Part shown: one piece after another, positions 34,790-47,231 of the stretch
Position numbering within the stretch: the stretch's first letter is position 1
Layout of the letters: every line of letters starts with the position of its first letter
Origin: Scleromitrula shiraiana
Lineage: Eukaryota; Ascomycota; Leotiomycetes; Helotiales; Sclerotiniaceae
Assembly: GCA_028455995.1 (NCBI GenBank)
Contig: JABELC010000008.1
Coordinates: 1,976,001-2,040,000, forward strand
Direction: 5' to 3'
DNA length: 64,000 bases
Notes under the pieces: model-generated
Told to the model about the DNA's origin: nothing
Database searches by the model: none
The model's input: only the letters and a program-made list of their open reading frames with translations
Translations under genes and position numbers: made by a program

Positions 34790-34987
34790 GGGAATAAACG
34801 AATGATCTAGAATAACTTATTAACTGGAGGTTTCAGTTAATCTTCCATGTTCGATGATCAATGTTCAATGAGTTATTATTAGATATTTTTAAATTGATCC
34901 ATTAATTGAAAGAAAGAAATACTTACGGAATAGGGTATTACGGTATTGTACTACGGTATTATTGTATTATAGTATTAAATATTATTT

Positions 34988-35069
34988 ATTATACTACAGT
35001 ATTATTATACTACGATATTATTATACTACGATATTATTATACTACAATATTATTATACTACAATATTAT
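34988..35069. repeat. 16-bp minisatellite
   Basis: About five copies of ATACTACGATATTATT with G/A variation, preceded by more diverged copies from 34930. Confidence 0.85.
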
Positions 35070-35228
35070 TGTCATCGACGTTCAACCCCTTTAAACTAAT
35101 AAATGTTGATCAATGAATAATTTTAATATTATTATTATTATTATTCTCCTTCTACTATGGAACTGATTGAATTGAATTGAATTAATTTTAACCAAAGTAC
35201 TCGAGTAATTCTGGTTCTTTTACTTATT

Positions 35229-35352
35229 GGACTTATTATTATTATTATTATTATATTATTATTATTATTATATTATTATTATTATTATATTATTATTATT
35301 ATTATATTATTATTATTATTATATTATTATTATTATTATATTATTATTATTG
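35229..35352. repeat. (ATT)n with interruptions
   Basis: Runs of ATT broken at regular intervals by an extra AT, giving a higher-order period of about 17-18 bp. Confidence 0.9.
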
Positions 35353-36143
35353 TCATTATTAGGCTTGCTTGATTAATTATGGATATAGTTTTATTTAATG
35401 GGTGATACTACAGAATTGGTATGTCGGCGATAAGGCTTAGTACTATTAAAAGTATAAATGGTTGGTTGATTGAACTAGAGCCGTCGCCCCGGTCAAACCT
35501 TCAAAGTGATAACAACAATAAAGTGATAACTCTAAAGACTGAATGAAGTATACTTTCTCTACCAATATACTTTCTCTACCAATATACTTTCCTATGTAGG
35601 TACAATAAGTAGTGCCGCAACGAAGCAATCAACCAAAAGATTCAATCATCAATTCTAATACAATAACTATTAGATCCTTCCTTCATATTCATCAATTAAC
35701 CAATTAAACCTACCAACTAAATATCATCTTTCTCAGCCGCTAAGTGTATACGAATCCCATTCAAACACTTCCAAATCCAAATCCAAATCCAACGTAACAT
35801 AACATGTATCAAAAAGGGGCTATTACAATTACCATCCAAATCTAAGTTACTCAATCTATCAAATCAATCCATCCCCACCCAAAAGATCCGATAACAAACC
35901 CCCCGAATTAAAAATCGGAATTCAATCCCTCACATAACATCCATCTCATCTCGGTAACAACGGGAAACGGCTCCCTTGTCTTGGAGACGGCTTCTTCTAT
36001 TTCAACTACATTATATCAATCGCATCCGATACATTACAACTGCATCCCGATCAATCCATAACCACGAATGACGAATGCCGAATTCTATACAATTGAATGA
36101 ACATTCAAATGGGGTTGGTATAAGAATAACTACAAATACTTAT

Positions 36144-36867
36144 ATGCCACATCCTGCACCCAATGCTGCTGGAAACGAAAATACACCTATGACGACAACT
36201 TCAATTATGGGTTCTACATGGTCTATATTAAAGGTTCGTTATTAATCTATACTGCTTTCCATCTATCTATCCATCTATCCATCTAATCATTCTTTCTCCC
36301 CCCTCCCCCCAAAAACTCAACTAACAAACCCTCCTCCTCTCCAACCAGACCCTTCTAATCCCCGCCCTCATCTCCCTCATCCTCTACACCTTCCTCACCC
36401 TCCTCCTCATCCCCTTCTGGAAACGCTACCGCGCCCGCTACACCCAATACCTACCCCTCACTACACTAACCACGCAAACGACGTCCTTGCGTCAAAAAAT
36501 CACACACGCCATCGCGAAATGGATACTGCCGAGTTCGTGGCGCGAGGAGTATAATCGCTCGAGGGGGTTGGCGTCGCAGGGGGGTGGGAGTGAGTTTGAT
36601 GAGGAGGAGGGGGAGGAATTGTTTGATGTGGAGTTTGATGGAGATGGGGATGGTGATGCAGATGGTGATGGTGATGATGGGGATAATAGGAGGAGGAGGG
36701 AAGCTCTGAGTTTGGATGCGAGGAGGGGGAGGACGGGGGTTGGTGATGAATTTGGGGATGCGTATGGGGGGAGGAGATTAAGTAGGGATTTGGAAGAGGG
36801 GTTTAAGGATGAGAGTGAAGAGGAAGAGGAGGGTGAGGTTGATAATAGGTTGAGGATGGCTAGATGA
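36144..36867 (+). CDS. single-pass membrane protein with acidic tail (202 aa)
   Basis: Exon 1 is 36144-36233 (30 codons); the intron is 36234-36348 (115 nt, donor GTTCGT, CTAAC branch, CCAG acceptor); exon 2 is 36349-36867, phase 0. A hydrophobic segment at about residues 31-53 (TLLIPALISLILYTFLTLLL) is followed by basic residues (WKRYRARY), which suggests the C-terminus is cytosolic. The tail carries acidic runs (EEEGEELFDVEFDGDGDGD) and Arg/Glu-rich stretches. It faces the RING gene tail to tail, with 468 bp between the stops. No recognised domain. The atypical donor (GTTCGT) is the weakest point of the model. Confidence 0.65.
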
Positions 36868-37335
36868 GGAGGGGGACTAGATGGATTGTGTTGTTTTATT
36901 ATACAAAAGAAGAGGGAAGAAGATGAAATGATGGAAAGAAGAAGATGTATCGTTATTGTCTATTCTATGCGAGATACCCTGTACCATACCATACCATACC
37001 ATATCTATTATACCGATTATACGGATTCTACCGATTCTACCGATTCTACCCAATCCATCCCATCTTCAATCGCCAACAAACAAACAAAAATAACCCACCC
37101 ATCATCCATCCATCCTCCATCCTTCATCCTTCAAAACCCCCCACCTCTCAAGCCCCTCTCAAACCCCTCCAAAAAGGATCCAAAAAGGATCCAAAAACAA
37201 AAAAAAAAAACGATCCAGCGTTCTAAAAACAGAAACACACAAAAGCGACCCCGTCACCATTCCCACCCACAAATAACCCCATCCATCCAACTAATTAATC
37301 ATACCTCACCACCCCACACCATCCCTCACCACCCC
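36868..37335. other. convergent 3' spacer
   Basis: 3' flanks of two convergent genes. Pyrimidine-rich, with CATAC and GATTCTACC short repeats near 36980-37050. No gene. Confidence 0.6.
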
Positions 37336-38000
37336 TCACCACCCCTCCACCAACCCATCATACCTCCTCCTAACACTCTCCACCCTCCCCTCCACACCGC
37401 CCACCGCATCCCCCCACGATGATCCATATACACCTCCATATCCCCCTGCATAAACACCAGGCAGAAACCTCCTCATACCCTCCAACGCCTTAATTTCCGC
37501 CTCTCTCCTACGAATCAGCTGACGCAGCGTTGTCATTCGTCGCGTCTCTGCTTCTTCTTCTGTTTCCGTTCGGATCGCTATTTCTCCATTTCCATTTCCA
37601 TCTATATCTCTATCTCGATATCCATCTCGATACGCATACGCATACGCACCCTCAAAAATCGACAAATCCCCATCATTACGCCTACCGAGCGATGGAAGCA
37701 GCGTGTACCGTCGTCGACAAATGGGACAGTCTCTGTGGACGCTGCTCTCGAGCCAGCGTTTGATGCAGTGGGATCCGAATGTGTGGGTGCAGGGGAGGGT
37801 TAGTGGTGTTTCTGTTTCTGTTTCTGTTTCTGTTTCTGTTTCGGTTTCGATATTTATTTCGGTTTCGATTTCGATTTCTTCCCTAGATGTGGTTTCGGAA
37901 TTGGGAGGGCTTGCTGAGAGTGGAGGAACTTGTGTTTTGGGGTAGGGGAGACCGATGGGGTGGGTGCAGATGGGACAGATGAGGGAGGAGGAGGAGGAGG

Positions 38001-38035
<35 letters not shown>

Positions 38036-38181
38036 GGGGAGGAAGGTTCTGAGTGGGGAGTAAGAGTTGGAGATGCTGTTGCTGCTGTGGTGGTTTTCGA
38101 CCGGATACCGAGTTGGAGAGTGGGGAGTAGCGGGGGAGGGAGAGGCAGAGGCAGGGATGGCTTGGTATATGGTATTCCCAT
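37336..38181 (-). CDS. RING-finger protein (281 aa)
   Basis: Single exon from ATG at 38181. A Ser run (about residues 51-66) is followed by the first zinc pair CPIC (about 69-72), then an unusually long loop of about 58 residues rich in Glu-Thr (ETETETETET), then CTHTFGSHCIKRWL (about 131-144) and CPICRRRY (about 153-160). This fits a RING of the C3H2C3 or C3HC4 sort; the usual sixth ligand position is Gly, with a His two residues later, as in some fungal RINGs. The C-terminal half is basic and helical (MTTLRQLIRRREAEIKALEG) and ends Gly-rich. Expected activity: E3 ubiquitin ligase. No transmembrane segment. Substrate unknown. Confidence 0.8.
37809..37885. repeat. GTTTCT/GTTTCG hexanucleotide repeat inside the RING gene
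   Basis: Six perfect copies of GTTTCT followed by variants. On the coding strand it produces the Glu-Thr and Glu-Ile repeats in the loop between the first and second zinc-ligand groups. Confidence 0.9.
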
Positions 38182-41100
38182 TTTCTTCTTCTTCTTCTTC
38201 TTTCTCTGGATCGGAGTAGGAGAGGAATAGGAGGGGAAATATCCGATGAGATGTAATGTAATGTAATGTAATATAATGCTATCTCATATACATCCGAAAT
38301 TGTTGAGCGCAAAATAGATATTAGAAAATATTTCTTTCTTCTTTCCTCTCTCTTGAATTTCGTTTTTGCTTCTTCGAAATAACTGTACTTCTCACTGGGT
38401 ATTATGAACTCTATTGTGAGTAAGATGACATAAGATAAACGAGATACGATGGAGTGGGTGAAGTGAAGTGAAGGGAAGTGAAGTGAAGTGAGATTATGTG
38501 AGATATATACGTCAAGAAACCAAAACGAGAAAGAAAGAAAGAAAGAAAGAAAGAAAAATAAACACACTTAATTTAAAGCAAACCAAAGATCCAAGAAATA
38601 AAAGAAAATAAAAAGAACCATGAACCTGATATCAATAAACAGTTTAAATACTAGCAGTAGTTAGTATAAGAAAAAAACTCAGTACTAAAATGATCATTCG
38701 CTCCTCTAGCCTACTAGTATGTCATTCCCCCATCTCTTTACTTCGCCTCTCCCTGTACCTATCTACTTATCTATCTATCTACTTATCTACATACTTACTT
38801 ATTGACTTCCCTGGATGTATGGCATGTCATGTACGTATCTACCTAAACCAATATGTTTCAGAAATAAACACAATAGGGAGTCGTACATCCTATAGTATTT
38901 TGCCATACCCATACTCATACCCATACACATACACATATATATACATATACAAATACAAATATCGATATAACGAAAATCCCTCCCAGACATGTGTACCGAA
39001 AGAATCCTCCCCGTGGACAGTACAACTACATGATGCACGTAAGAGTATACAAGTGAGTGAGTGACCCTGGACAATCTATAGGGCTGACACACCTTATATT
39101 TTATTTTCTTACCTTTTATTTTCTTACATTTTATTTTATTTGATTGCATTTTATTTGATTTTATTTGTCCAACCCACCCACCCATCAATCCAAATCCGAA
39201 AATTTTCGAGGACCCTCGAATTCGAACCAATTATACTCGAGTACGACCATAAATATACCGAATTCGATGCGGAATACATACATACATATGATATGATATG
39301 ATATATAAATAGAATTACCAAAGCGAAAACTTGAAGATATTTGGAAGTTTACGATTTTACGGTTGTTAAATCATCATGATACTAGTGATTTATATATAAT
39401 AATTAAATGAATATTTTCCGGTCGAGGTTATTTTCGAGTTTGCGTTGGATTTGATTTATTAATACTACTAGTAGTGGATTTTATTTTATTTATTTGATTT
39501 ATTACTAGTACTAGTACTAGTAGTAGTAGGAGAGCGTCACGACGATGGATGAGTGATCGATCCCTCGGCTCTTCTCTTCTCTTCTCATCCCATCTTCCCA
39601 ATCCCGCCGCTTTTCCCTCCCCTCCCTTCCCTTCCCCATCCCTCTCTTTCCGACTTTCATCACCCTAATCTTCAAATATATCTTCGTTATCACTCTCACC
39701 GCACTCTGGACTTATATAGATCTTTAAATAATAAAATCGAGATGAGCACACGTACTAGTACTAAAATATAAACTAAACGAAAATATAAATATGAATATAA
39801 ATATAAATATGAATATAAATATAAATATGAATATGAATCATATCCAAATCATGACACGATCACGCGTTCGTACCTCGAGACTAACTGGGTTCACTTCACT
39901 TATTAGCTTGCCAGCTATCCATATCCATATCTATATCCATATCTATATCCATATCCATATCCATATCCATGTTATCTATAATCTACAATCTATAATCTAC
40001 ATCACAGGATATATGTATGTATGTATCTGACGTACAGCTAGAGTAAGAATGCGATGCGCGCGTGGGGTTTACGATGCTGATGATGTACGGTCGAGGGTGT
40101 ATGTGCTAGGGACTGATGCTCTAGTGGTGTGCTGATACGAAGGTGCTCGCTCATTGAGTGAGGTTTATTTTTGAGCTTCTCGCTCGCTTGCCTCGGTTAA
40201 TGCTTTGTTTTTTGTATGCTGTGCTGCAGAGGGGAGGAGAGTCACGTGCATGTTTATGTTTGTTTGAAAGGCAATTGTTAGAACAGGCTGGAGTTGTGAT
40301 GTTGTATATAAGTGATTAGATTAGATTAGATTAGATTAGATTAGATTAGATGATGGATGGATGTTTTTGATTTATCGTTGCTGGAGATATATATACCTAG
40401 CTCGAGCCTGAGTGTGAGGTATTTGATGATGGCGGTTGTGGTGATGGTGATTATGTAAGTGCTACCAATTAGTGTGGGATAGATATATTTAAGGTAGCTA
40501 GTAGTCTTCAATCCGTCAAATTTGAATAGATTCTGATTGTTAATCTCCGTCTTCTCCTTACCCTGTTTTCTTTTTGCTTTCATTTTCTTTTCTTTCACTT
40601 TCTCTAGGCGCCGATGAGTGTTGAGCGGAAAGTTGAATAAAATGAATGCAAGGATATTTTAGGGTATGTGGAGATAATTTGACTGGGTCATAGATAGGGT
40701 TAGCGATCGTAGCGTAATAAACCCAAATCTAGTTGAGTCTAACAGATTGATTATGTTTTAGAACTACGTTTGAATGCATTGGTAGTTACGTGCTCTCATC
40801 TTTCTTAATGTATGAGATGTTGAGTGGATGATTTTGCAAATCTGGGAGGATGTACAATGATGGGACGAGATAGCGTGTACTAACTCACGTCCTGACTTTA
40901 TATATTCGTAGTTATTATTTGGTTCTTAGTTGAATATTAGAGAGTTTTCATTTATAGATATCACAAAAACCTTCATGATTGTTTGAAATCGGAATAAACT
41001 TTATATCCTCCTGGTTGGTTAGAGTCCAACATATGTGGAATAAATAATCTCCTCAAATGTCGAATATACACATTGTCGATGACTAAACTTTGGCCATGAC

Positions 41101-41418
41101 TTAACGGTATCGTTATCTTCCCTCATCACTCTGTGCCAAAGTCTCCACGAGGAGTTCCTGAAATGGCCTCATTGCAATGACTCCCAAGTGGGGGTATGGC
41201 AATGATTCCACAAATGGTTTTCATCTCGATGATATGATGCTTGTAATACAGCGATGAGTCTTTGAAATGGCCTCATTTTCACATTTCTGGACTTGGGATG
41301 TAACAACGATCTAGAATTCATTCTCATCCTCCAAACACACATGGCTGTGACTATCAAAATGGCACGACTATGATGACTCGAAGGGGATTCTGAGTATGAT
41401 CCATAGCTCAGAAAAGTC
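38182..41418. other. intergenic, simple repeats, scattered ACTAGT
   Basis: Contains (GAAA)n at about 38530-38560, (TATC)n near 38760-38790, ATAAAT and ATCCAT runs near 39780-39970, and (ATTAG)n at 40314-40351. ACTAGT clusters at 39464-39515. The words GAAATGGCCTCATT occur twice (about 41160 and 41264). No convincing gene. Confidence 0.55.
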
Positions 41419-41426
41419 TATAAAAG
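41419..41426 (+). promoter_or_regulatory. TATA box candidate for the 41871 gene
   Basis: TATAAAAG followed by GGCCC and then by a long C/A/T-rich tract typical of fungal 5' leaders, about 450 nt before the ATG. The long distance suggests a long leader or a leader intron. Confidence 0.45.
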
Positions 41427-41870
41427 GGCCCATTATGCCCTTGTTCTTCTTTCAATATTCGAACATCATATCTCAAAGCTCTTCAAGAATCTCAAACACA
41501 AGACAAAGCTCGCTTTTTACAAGCACACTCTCTACAAATACCACAGCCTCTACACATATCAAATATTCAAAAACACAACATCCTCTATCCATACCAACTC
41601 CCTTTGGACACGATACTCGTTAAACCTCATTCTCAGTCTTTAGATTGCTACAATAAAGACCTTGTTTTGTACTTGCTAGATTAGTCAATTACTCTGCCAT
41701 ATCTAGATATCACACATCTGTCACAATCTGCAAGTTCTTTGCCTCACTTCGGTACTCGATCACTTCTTAATCTCACTACGATCTTGAGTTAGACCCTCAC
41801 TTCAACGTACACTTCTCATCATCTTCAGCAAACATCATCACTACCTCTACCAATTCCTCTCAATTCCAGA

Positions 41871-42362
41871 ATGTCTTCCTCAAGCTCTACACCGATCCCT
41901 CCTCCAAGACCTGATGACGATCCCAATCCTAAGCAATTCAAAGATAACGTAACAGCCGCGGAGGATTTCTCAAGGAGATTGTCGTTTTTCATAATAAGCC
42001 TATTGAATAGACTTTCAAAGGAGGAGCAGGAAGATAAAAATACCTTTGATCATTACGTAAAAAATGTGATTATTCCATTGGTGGTGCCGAGATTCGGAAT
42101 CCCAGCGGAGCTTTGCGATGTGGAAGAGATCGTTCTCTTCGTCGACGAGGGCTATAAACAGCATAGAGCACACGCATCGCTATTGGCATGGTTACAAAAG
42201 TGCAAAGATCAGGGCATAACACCTTGGTTATCAAACCATGAGCCTGATGATTCTCCACCTGATGGTAGAACACCAGAGCCAGAATGGATTGTCGCTGAAC
42301 AGGATGCACAAGGAAATCTGACCGGTGGTAGTTACGGTATCGCGAATCGTCAGAAGGAATGA
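41871..42362 (+). CDS. unknown protein, 163 aa
   Basis: Intact single-exon frame with start MSSSSSTPIPPPRPDDDPNP. The N-terminus is Ser/Pro-rich; a predicted helical middle follows (EDFSRRLSFFIISLLNRLS, VKNVIIPLVVPRFGIPAEL); the acidic/Pro C-terminus ends in a Gly/Asn-rich stretch. No signal peptide, no clear membrane helix, no recognised domain. A TATA-like box and CT-rich leader upstream support transcription. Probably a lineage-specific gene. Confidence 0.65.
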   Translation: MSSSSSTPIPPPRPDDDPNPKQFKDNVTAAEDFSRRLSFFIISLLNRLSKEEQEDKNTFDHYVKNVIIPLVVPRFGIPAELCDVEEIVLFVDEGYKQHRAHASLLAWLQKCKDQGITPWLSNHEPDDSPPDGRTPEPEWIVAEQDAQGNLTGGSYGIANRQKE

Positions 42363-44584
42363 ATGCTCTGATGGTGAGAGAATTTGATAGCTATGGGAAT
42401 AGTAACCAAATGTTTTCAAATCTCTAGGAGTAAGGGGTAGCAGGGATGCGTGTTATTGGTTTGAACTTTGAACAATCATGGATTGTTATGGGATATTTTT
42501 ACAGAACTTATTTATACACTCTTTAGAATCGTTGCTTTACCAAACATATTTAGTCAAATTTCATATAGAATCGTTGTTTACAACACATATTTAATCAAAT
42601 TACAAAGATCATGCTATTATACAAGTCATTCAATGCTATTGGTATAAGTGATAAGAGTTTAAGTGATGTGAGTCTAAGCGAAATACTAAGGGAGTCGGAA
42701 AGTACTGCTCAGAATACGCTATCATTAAAAAGGAAACAAGCGCCTAATAAAAGTAAACCAGAAGCACCATGCAGAGGACATGACACCTATGTCGACGGAT
42801 CGCAGGACTAATCCTGCTTATGATACTAATAGAACCATGACTTCTAATGCGCAAGACTTCACGACCGATGCAGATGGGAGATTAGGAGATATTTATGTCA
42901 TCAAGATTCAAAATAAACCATGATTTGATTTCTGGAAACAAGGCTGGAAAATGGTGCGATTGAATATCGTGTATTTTTAGATTACTAAAAGCGGTGGTGG
43001 ATGAGTATTATGTGTTTTTATAAATTATTAAGAGCGGCGGTGGATGAATATTTTATTATTTAACTTGATTATAAATGATTCAAGTTGTATACTCTCGCCT
43101 TTAAGTTATCTTTTGAATTGAAAGTTCCTTATTATTTATTCGAAAACTAGATCATCAAAACATTTTTAAAATTTTAGTAGAATTTATAATTCGATTGTTT
43201 GGCTTCTAACGATTTGATTAGTCATTTTAACTTATAGATATCAGATAGCAGTATGTGAATATCTAAAACTAAAGTAAAAAATGCAGCTCTCCCATTCCAA
43301 ATGAATAAATAGAGGTTGACATATCTGATAACTGTCATTCGATCTGTTTAGTACTCTCAGATCTTCTTTATCTTGTAATAAGACGAGTGGCTGGCTTCCT
43401 ATCAACCCTAAATCCTTATTCTATCTCAACTCCTTTCTCATCTAACACCATATTATATCCATCCGAAAGACATCCATCCGAAAGCCGTTCATCATAGTTC
43501 ACCACTTTTCCCTAGAAATAGTTAGCGAATATCGAAATTCTCCCACATCAAACTAACATGGCCATCATATTCGCAGCTGCAGCGCACCTCCACCAGTATT
43601 CGGTATCTCAGCCAACTTGTACAAGGTCCAATGACTATCAACTCCTTCTCCTACACCAGATAAATCCAACAGTTAAGCAGAAAACTCATCCATAAATGTG
43701 AATTCTAAGTTTTCAAGGCATCTTTTGGAAGAAGTAGATGACCAAAGATGCCTGTCTGGCAACGATTTGGCTCGCTTAGCTGGGTGCTACCCCTGAAGTT
43801 TGTGTATATCTAGCACTCCTCCAGATTCAATATCCCGCGTCAAAACCACAAACTATTGATTGCAGATCTCGAAGAGAAGCTTTTTCTCAAAAAAAAAAAA
43901 ACATATTGAAATTGATTCATTTTCCGTCCAAGTATCTAATCAAAAAATCTCTGCTTCGAAGCTAAATTTATCCGTCAAAAAGTACAGTACAATACGTCAC
44001 TAGACCAATCAAATCTTACTTAGGAATAATAATTCCAAGCTCATTTAACTTCATCTCATCTTCATTTCTCCATTTCACCGCCATTCTACTCGTGCTTTTG
44101 GTATCTACATATATAATTATCCACTCCCCCATAATCTAAAAATTAATTTCCCGTATTGTTTTACAAGTTTGCTTCCACTTTGGTATTCACTACGGAGTCG
44201 GCCTGTCAAATTTTTCTTGCTCATCTTCTATTTTCTTTCCTTCTTTTAAACCTTTCCCTTTATTCTTGCCAGTGACACGACAACACCGCGGCAATTTTCC
44301 ATTTCTCTTTCGCGATTGAAACGCGTTTTTTCTTTGACAGATCAATTTGTTACCTGCAATATCGACCAACTTTTGCGCAAGTACTGTTGAAATAATCATC
44401 TTTCATTAATCCCTGAAGCAACTCTACTTCATCCATCAATTTTGGAAATTAAATCTGTTGAACAACTGCGGTTGTTTTGTTTACCAGAGACTCTTTGAAC
44501 AATTATAGACAACAAAAAAGCTGTAAGTTGAATCAAAGCACTAATTTTGAAGACGACAGTGAGCTAATTACAGCACAAGTGAAG
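42363..44584. other. intergenic with possible small relic genes
   Basis: A 66-codon plus frame at 42611-42811 (MLLYKSFNAIGISDKS) overlaps a second open frame that continues to TGA at 42923 (MSTDRRTNPAYDTNRTMTSN), as if a small gene had suffered a frameshift. A 45-codon ORF lies at 43558-43695 and a 69-codon minus ORF at 44190-44399, divergent from the 44585 gene. None has support beyond openness. Confidence 0.3.
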
Positions 44585-46571
44585 ATGACAACAGTGAAAC
44601 CATTAAGCGGCGAAATAGCACATCATGCTTGGGGTTTGTTAGTTCATGGCCGTCCTCCTACTCCTTCTGAGGGTAGAGCTCAGGTAAATATTTCTCTGTT
44701 ATCCTTCTAGCAACCGCGCAACGGGAGAAAAAATGCGATATTCGAGGCTAATTTGATCGATCAATTTTCTAGCAATACATGCGATTTGGCCCTAAAGACT
44801 TCCAGGCTCTGATTACATATAATAATGGCACTTGCTTAGAGTTTGGACCGCAGGTAATATTTACAGACCTCTCAAATTGTCTGTGTTTGACTAACAAATC
44901 TGCCAACATCAGGATCTAGTTGATCAATTTGATCCCGATCAAAACCACCCGTTTTTCAACCAAATCGCACTAATCGATACCACAATTCGCGATATTCAAT
45001 CGATACGAATCCAACATTCCGACAGTTTCTCCCCAGACGAAACTTCCGATCCTTTTCACGGGTTTCGCACTATTCCCTACCCCGACGAACCGAAAGTCCA
45101 TCGATATCCTAATGGAGATATTTATGAGCAAGTTCCTAGTTACTATGCTACGGTTGAAACAACTATCTCTATGTATTCGACTGTTAATAAATCGGATACA
45201 ATCGGTGAAGCTCATCCAGGTTTGAGTACAGATACTAGATTTGGGGTGTTGAGTCAGGCGGAAATTGCAGATCGAAGGGCTGCGAATCTTGCAAGTAGAG
45301 GATCTAGACCACAAAGAGGAAGCGATAACCATGCGAGAGGTAATGGAAGAGTAGGTGTTGGTCAAGGTCAGCGTGAGACTTTGAATAGGAGGGCAAGAAG
45401 AGACGCGCAATTTAGGAGACTTGGTAATGGCCAAGGTGCTGCTAGTAGAAATGGTGCACAATCTCATCAACCAATGCAACGAAACCAAGGACGCAGCCAA
45501 AGCCATAATCAAGGTTATGCTGCTCCTCATAATTCAATTCCTAGTGGTCCTTCCAATCAGGATCGAAACCAGAATCAGGATCAGAGGCATTCCAGCCAGC
45601 AGTTTCCAATAAACAGTGGCGCTAGACAACCAATGCATCAAAATCTCGAGCCTTATCAAAATATCCAACCCCCTATGTATGGTCTTGGTGGTGGAAATCT
45701 TGGTCTAGCTCCTTGGGAAATGGGTCCAGAGTTTACTCCGTATACTAATGGTGGGATGTATAGTATGTTACCAGTAGGATACGAAACACCAAGCGCTAAT
45801 TACATGACTCCTTCATACAATCGATTCGCGGATACAAGTCGGGTGACCGGGTTTCCACCAGTCTCAACACCTATGCTCAGCAATCCCTTCAGAGCTGAAT
45901 ATGGTATGGGCATTATAAATGCAGTTGCGGAAGAAGCATTTGCGGTCTCGCCAACTACCCATGTTGATATTCCCGGCTGCGAAACACCGGAAGGAATGGC
46001 AGATAATGCACCATCAGGAAATATTAATATTGAACCACCAACTCCATTCAATTCTACTGGTACTTCATCGCGATCTCCACTCCCAACTGCTACCGAACAA
46101 GGTTCTCCAATCATGCGTGGTCGTCGTAATGCACCAACAACGAGGTTTATACAACCAGGTCATCTAACCTCCGATATGCGTTCATCCTCTAATTCCGAGT
46201 TAGTCAGTATAAGAACCAATCCCGCTATCGGCCTTTCTCAATCTCGAGCCTCTGCGGTTGCATCTCCTGTCCCCAGTGACACAGCACGAAGTTCGCCAAG
46301 CGCTACCTTCACGGCATCAATTAATCGAACTGTTTCGGATACCGGCGGTCTTCATGCTACAACTTATGCAGGATATATCTTTGGACAAGCACCAGGTACT
46401 GTTTCTAGACCTTCAAGTCCAGAATTGATCAATCGAAGACGCAGATTGTTTGATCCGGAGCCATATAATAATAGAATGAGCTCACCTGGTGCAGGTGTAT
46501 TGGGAGCTAGACGTAGACATGGAAATGATGTGGCGCATATGGATAGTAGATCTGATAATGGGGCGTTGTAG
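44585..46571 (+). CDS. unknown disordered protein, 612 aa
   Basis: Exons are 44585-44683 (33 codons), 44773-44853 (27 codons) and 44913-46571, all in phase 0. Donors are GTAAAT and GTAATA; acceptors CTAG and TCAG with CTAAC upstream of the last. First ATG MTTVKPLSGEIAHHAW. The first 120 residues look folded (YMRFGPKDFQALITYNNGTC, AL-ID-TTIRDIQSI). From about residue 165 the sequence is low-complexity: Gly/Arg-rich (RGSRPQRGSDNHARGNGR), Asn/Gln/His-rich, then Pro/Ser/Thr-rich with Tyr-Gly motifs. RG-rich and Q/N-rich regions are common in RNA-binding or granule proteins, which is only a hint. No domain recognised. Confidence 0.75.
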
Positions 46572-47231
46572 CAGGATTTATGACAAAGGATTGGATGCTA
46601 TAAGAACAACTGAACTTGATACTTTTCAAAGATTGGGAGATAGATCACAAATGTTTCTTTTCTCTTTCCTTTGTTTTTATCTTTCTTCGTTAATCGGTGC
46701 TTTTGGCTGCTTTCTATTGTTTTGGGGCTTCATTCGGAGGTAGTAGATCAATTCATTGATAGATTTTAATGAACTCTTAATGGCGATGGTACTCGAACTA
46801 TCTAGCTGAGTTTGATATCTACTCAGAGATTGGTGATTGAGGGACGAAAGGTGATTGTTGCGGATGCAGGATATACAGGAGTTAGGAAGCAACGGCGCAT
46901 TTCCCGTTCTTGACGACTAATTAATACCTTACTTTTTTCACATTGACAGTCAATATGGAGGTACTAGAGATCAAAATAGTAAGATATAGTTAATTGAAGA
47001 TTTTGAAGACTGATCAGGACGGCAATGGTGTTATTTGGTGATTGAAAGTAAGACGTGATGTTGAATGTATTATCCATCTGAAGTAGCAATGAGGTCAAAA
47101 TGGGGTAGGTATTACATAATGCTGTTAGTCATCAGCCTTACCTTATCTTATCGAAGCTCCAAGCTCTCCCAAAAAAGAATGAAGCTCTGATCTCTTATTC
47201 ATACCCTCTCTCAAACCTCATAGTCCTCAAA
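46572..47231. other. intergenic before hus1
   Basis: 3' flank of the 612-aa gene and promoter of hus1. CT-rich leader at about 47150-47230. No gene seen. Confidence 0.55.

Larger units (their letters stand above)
33414..36143. other. long intergenic region upstream of the formin
   Basis: Formin promoter and leader on the left, promoter of the 36144 gene on the right. In between, simple repeats: a 17-bp GGTAGGTGGGATTCAAA unit at 34340-34398, (CAAT)n at 34722-34787, a 16-bp unit at 34988-35069 and (ATT)n at 35229-35352. No gene recognised. Confidence 0.6.

Noticed and set aside
36886..37422. 178-codon plus-strand frame
   Set aside because: Low-complexity pyrimidine-rich 3' spacer that runs into the RING gene on the other strand.
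38690..39230. Frames on both strands around 39 kb
   Set aside because: Composed of TATC, CATA and TTTTATTT repeats.
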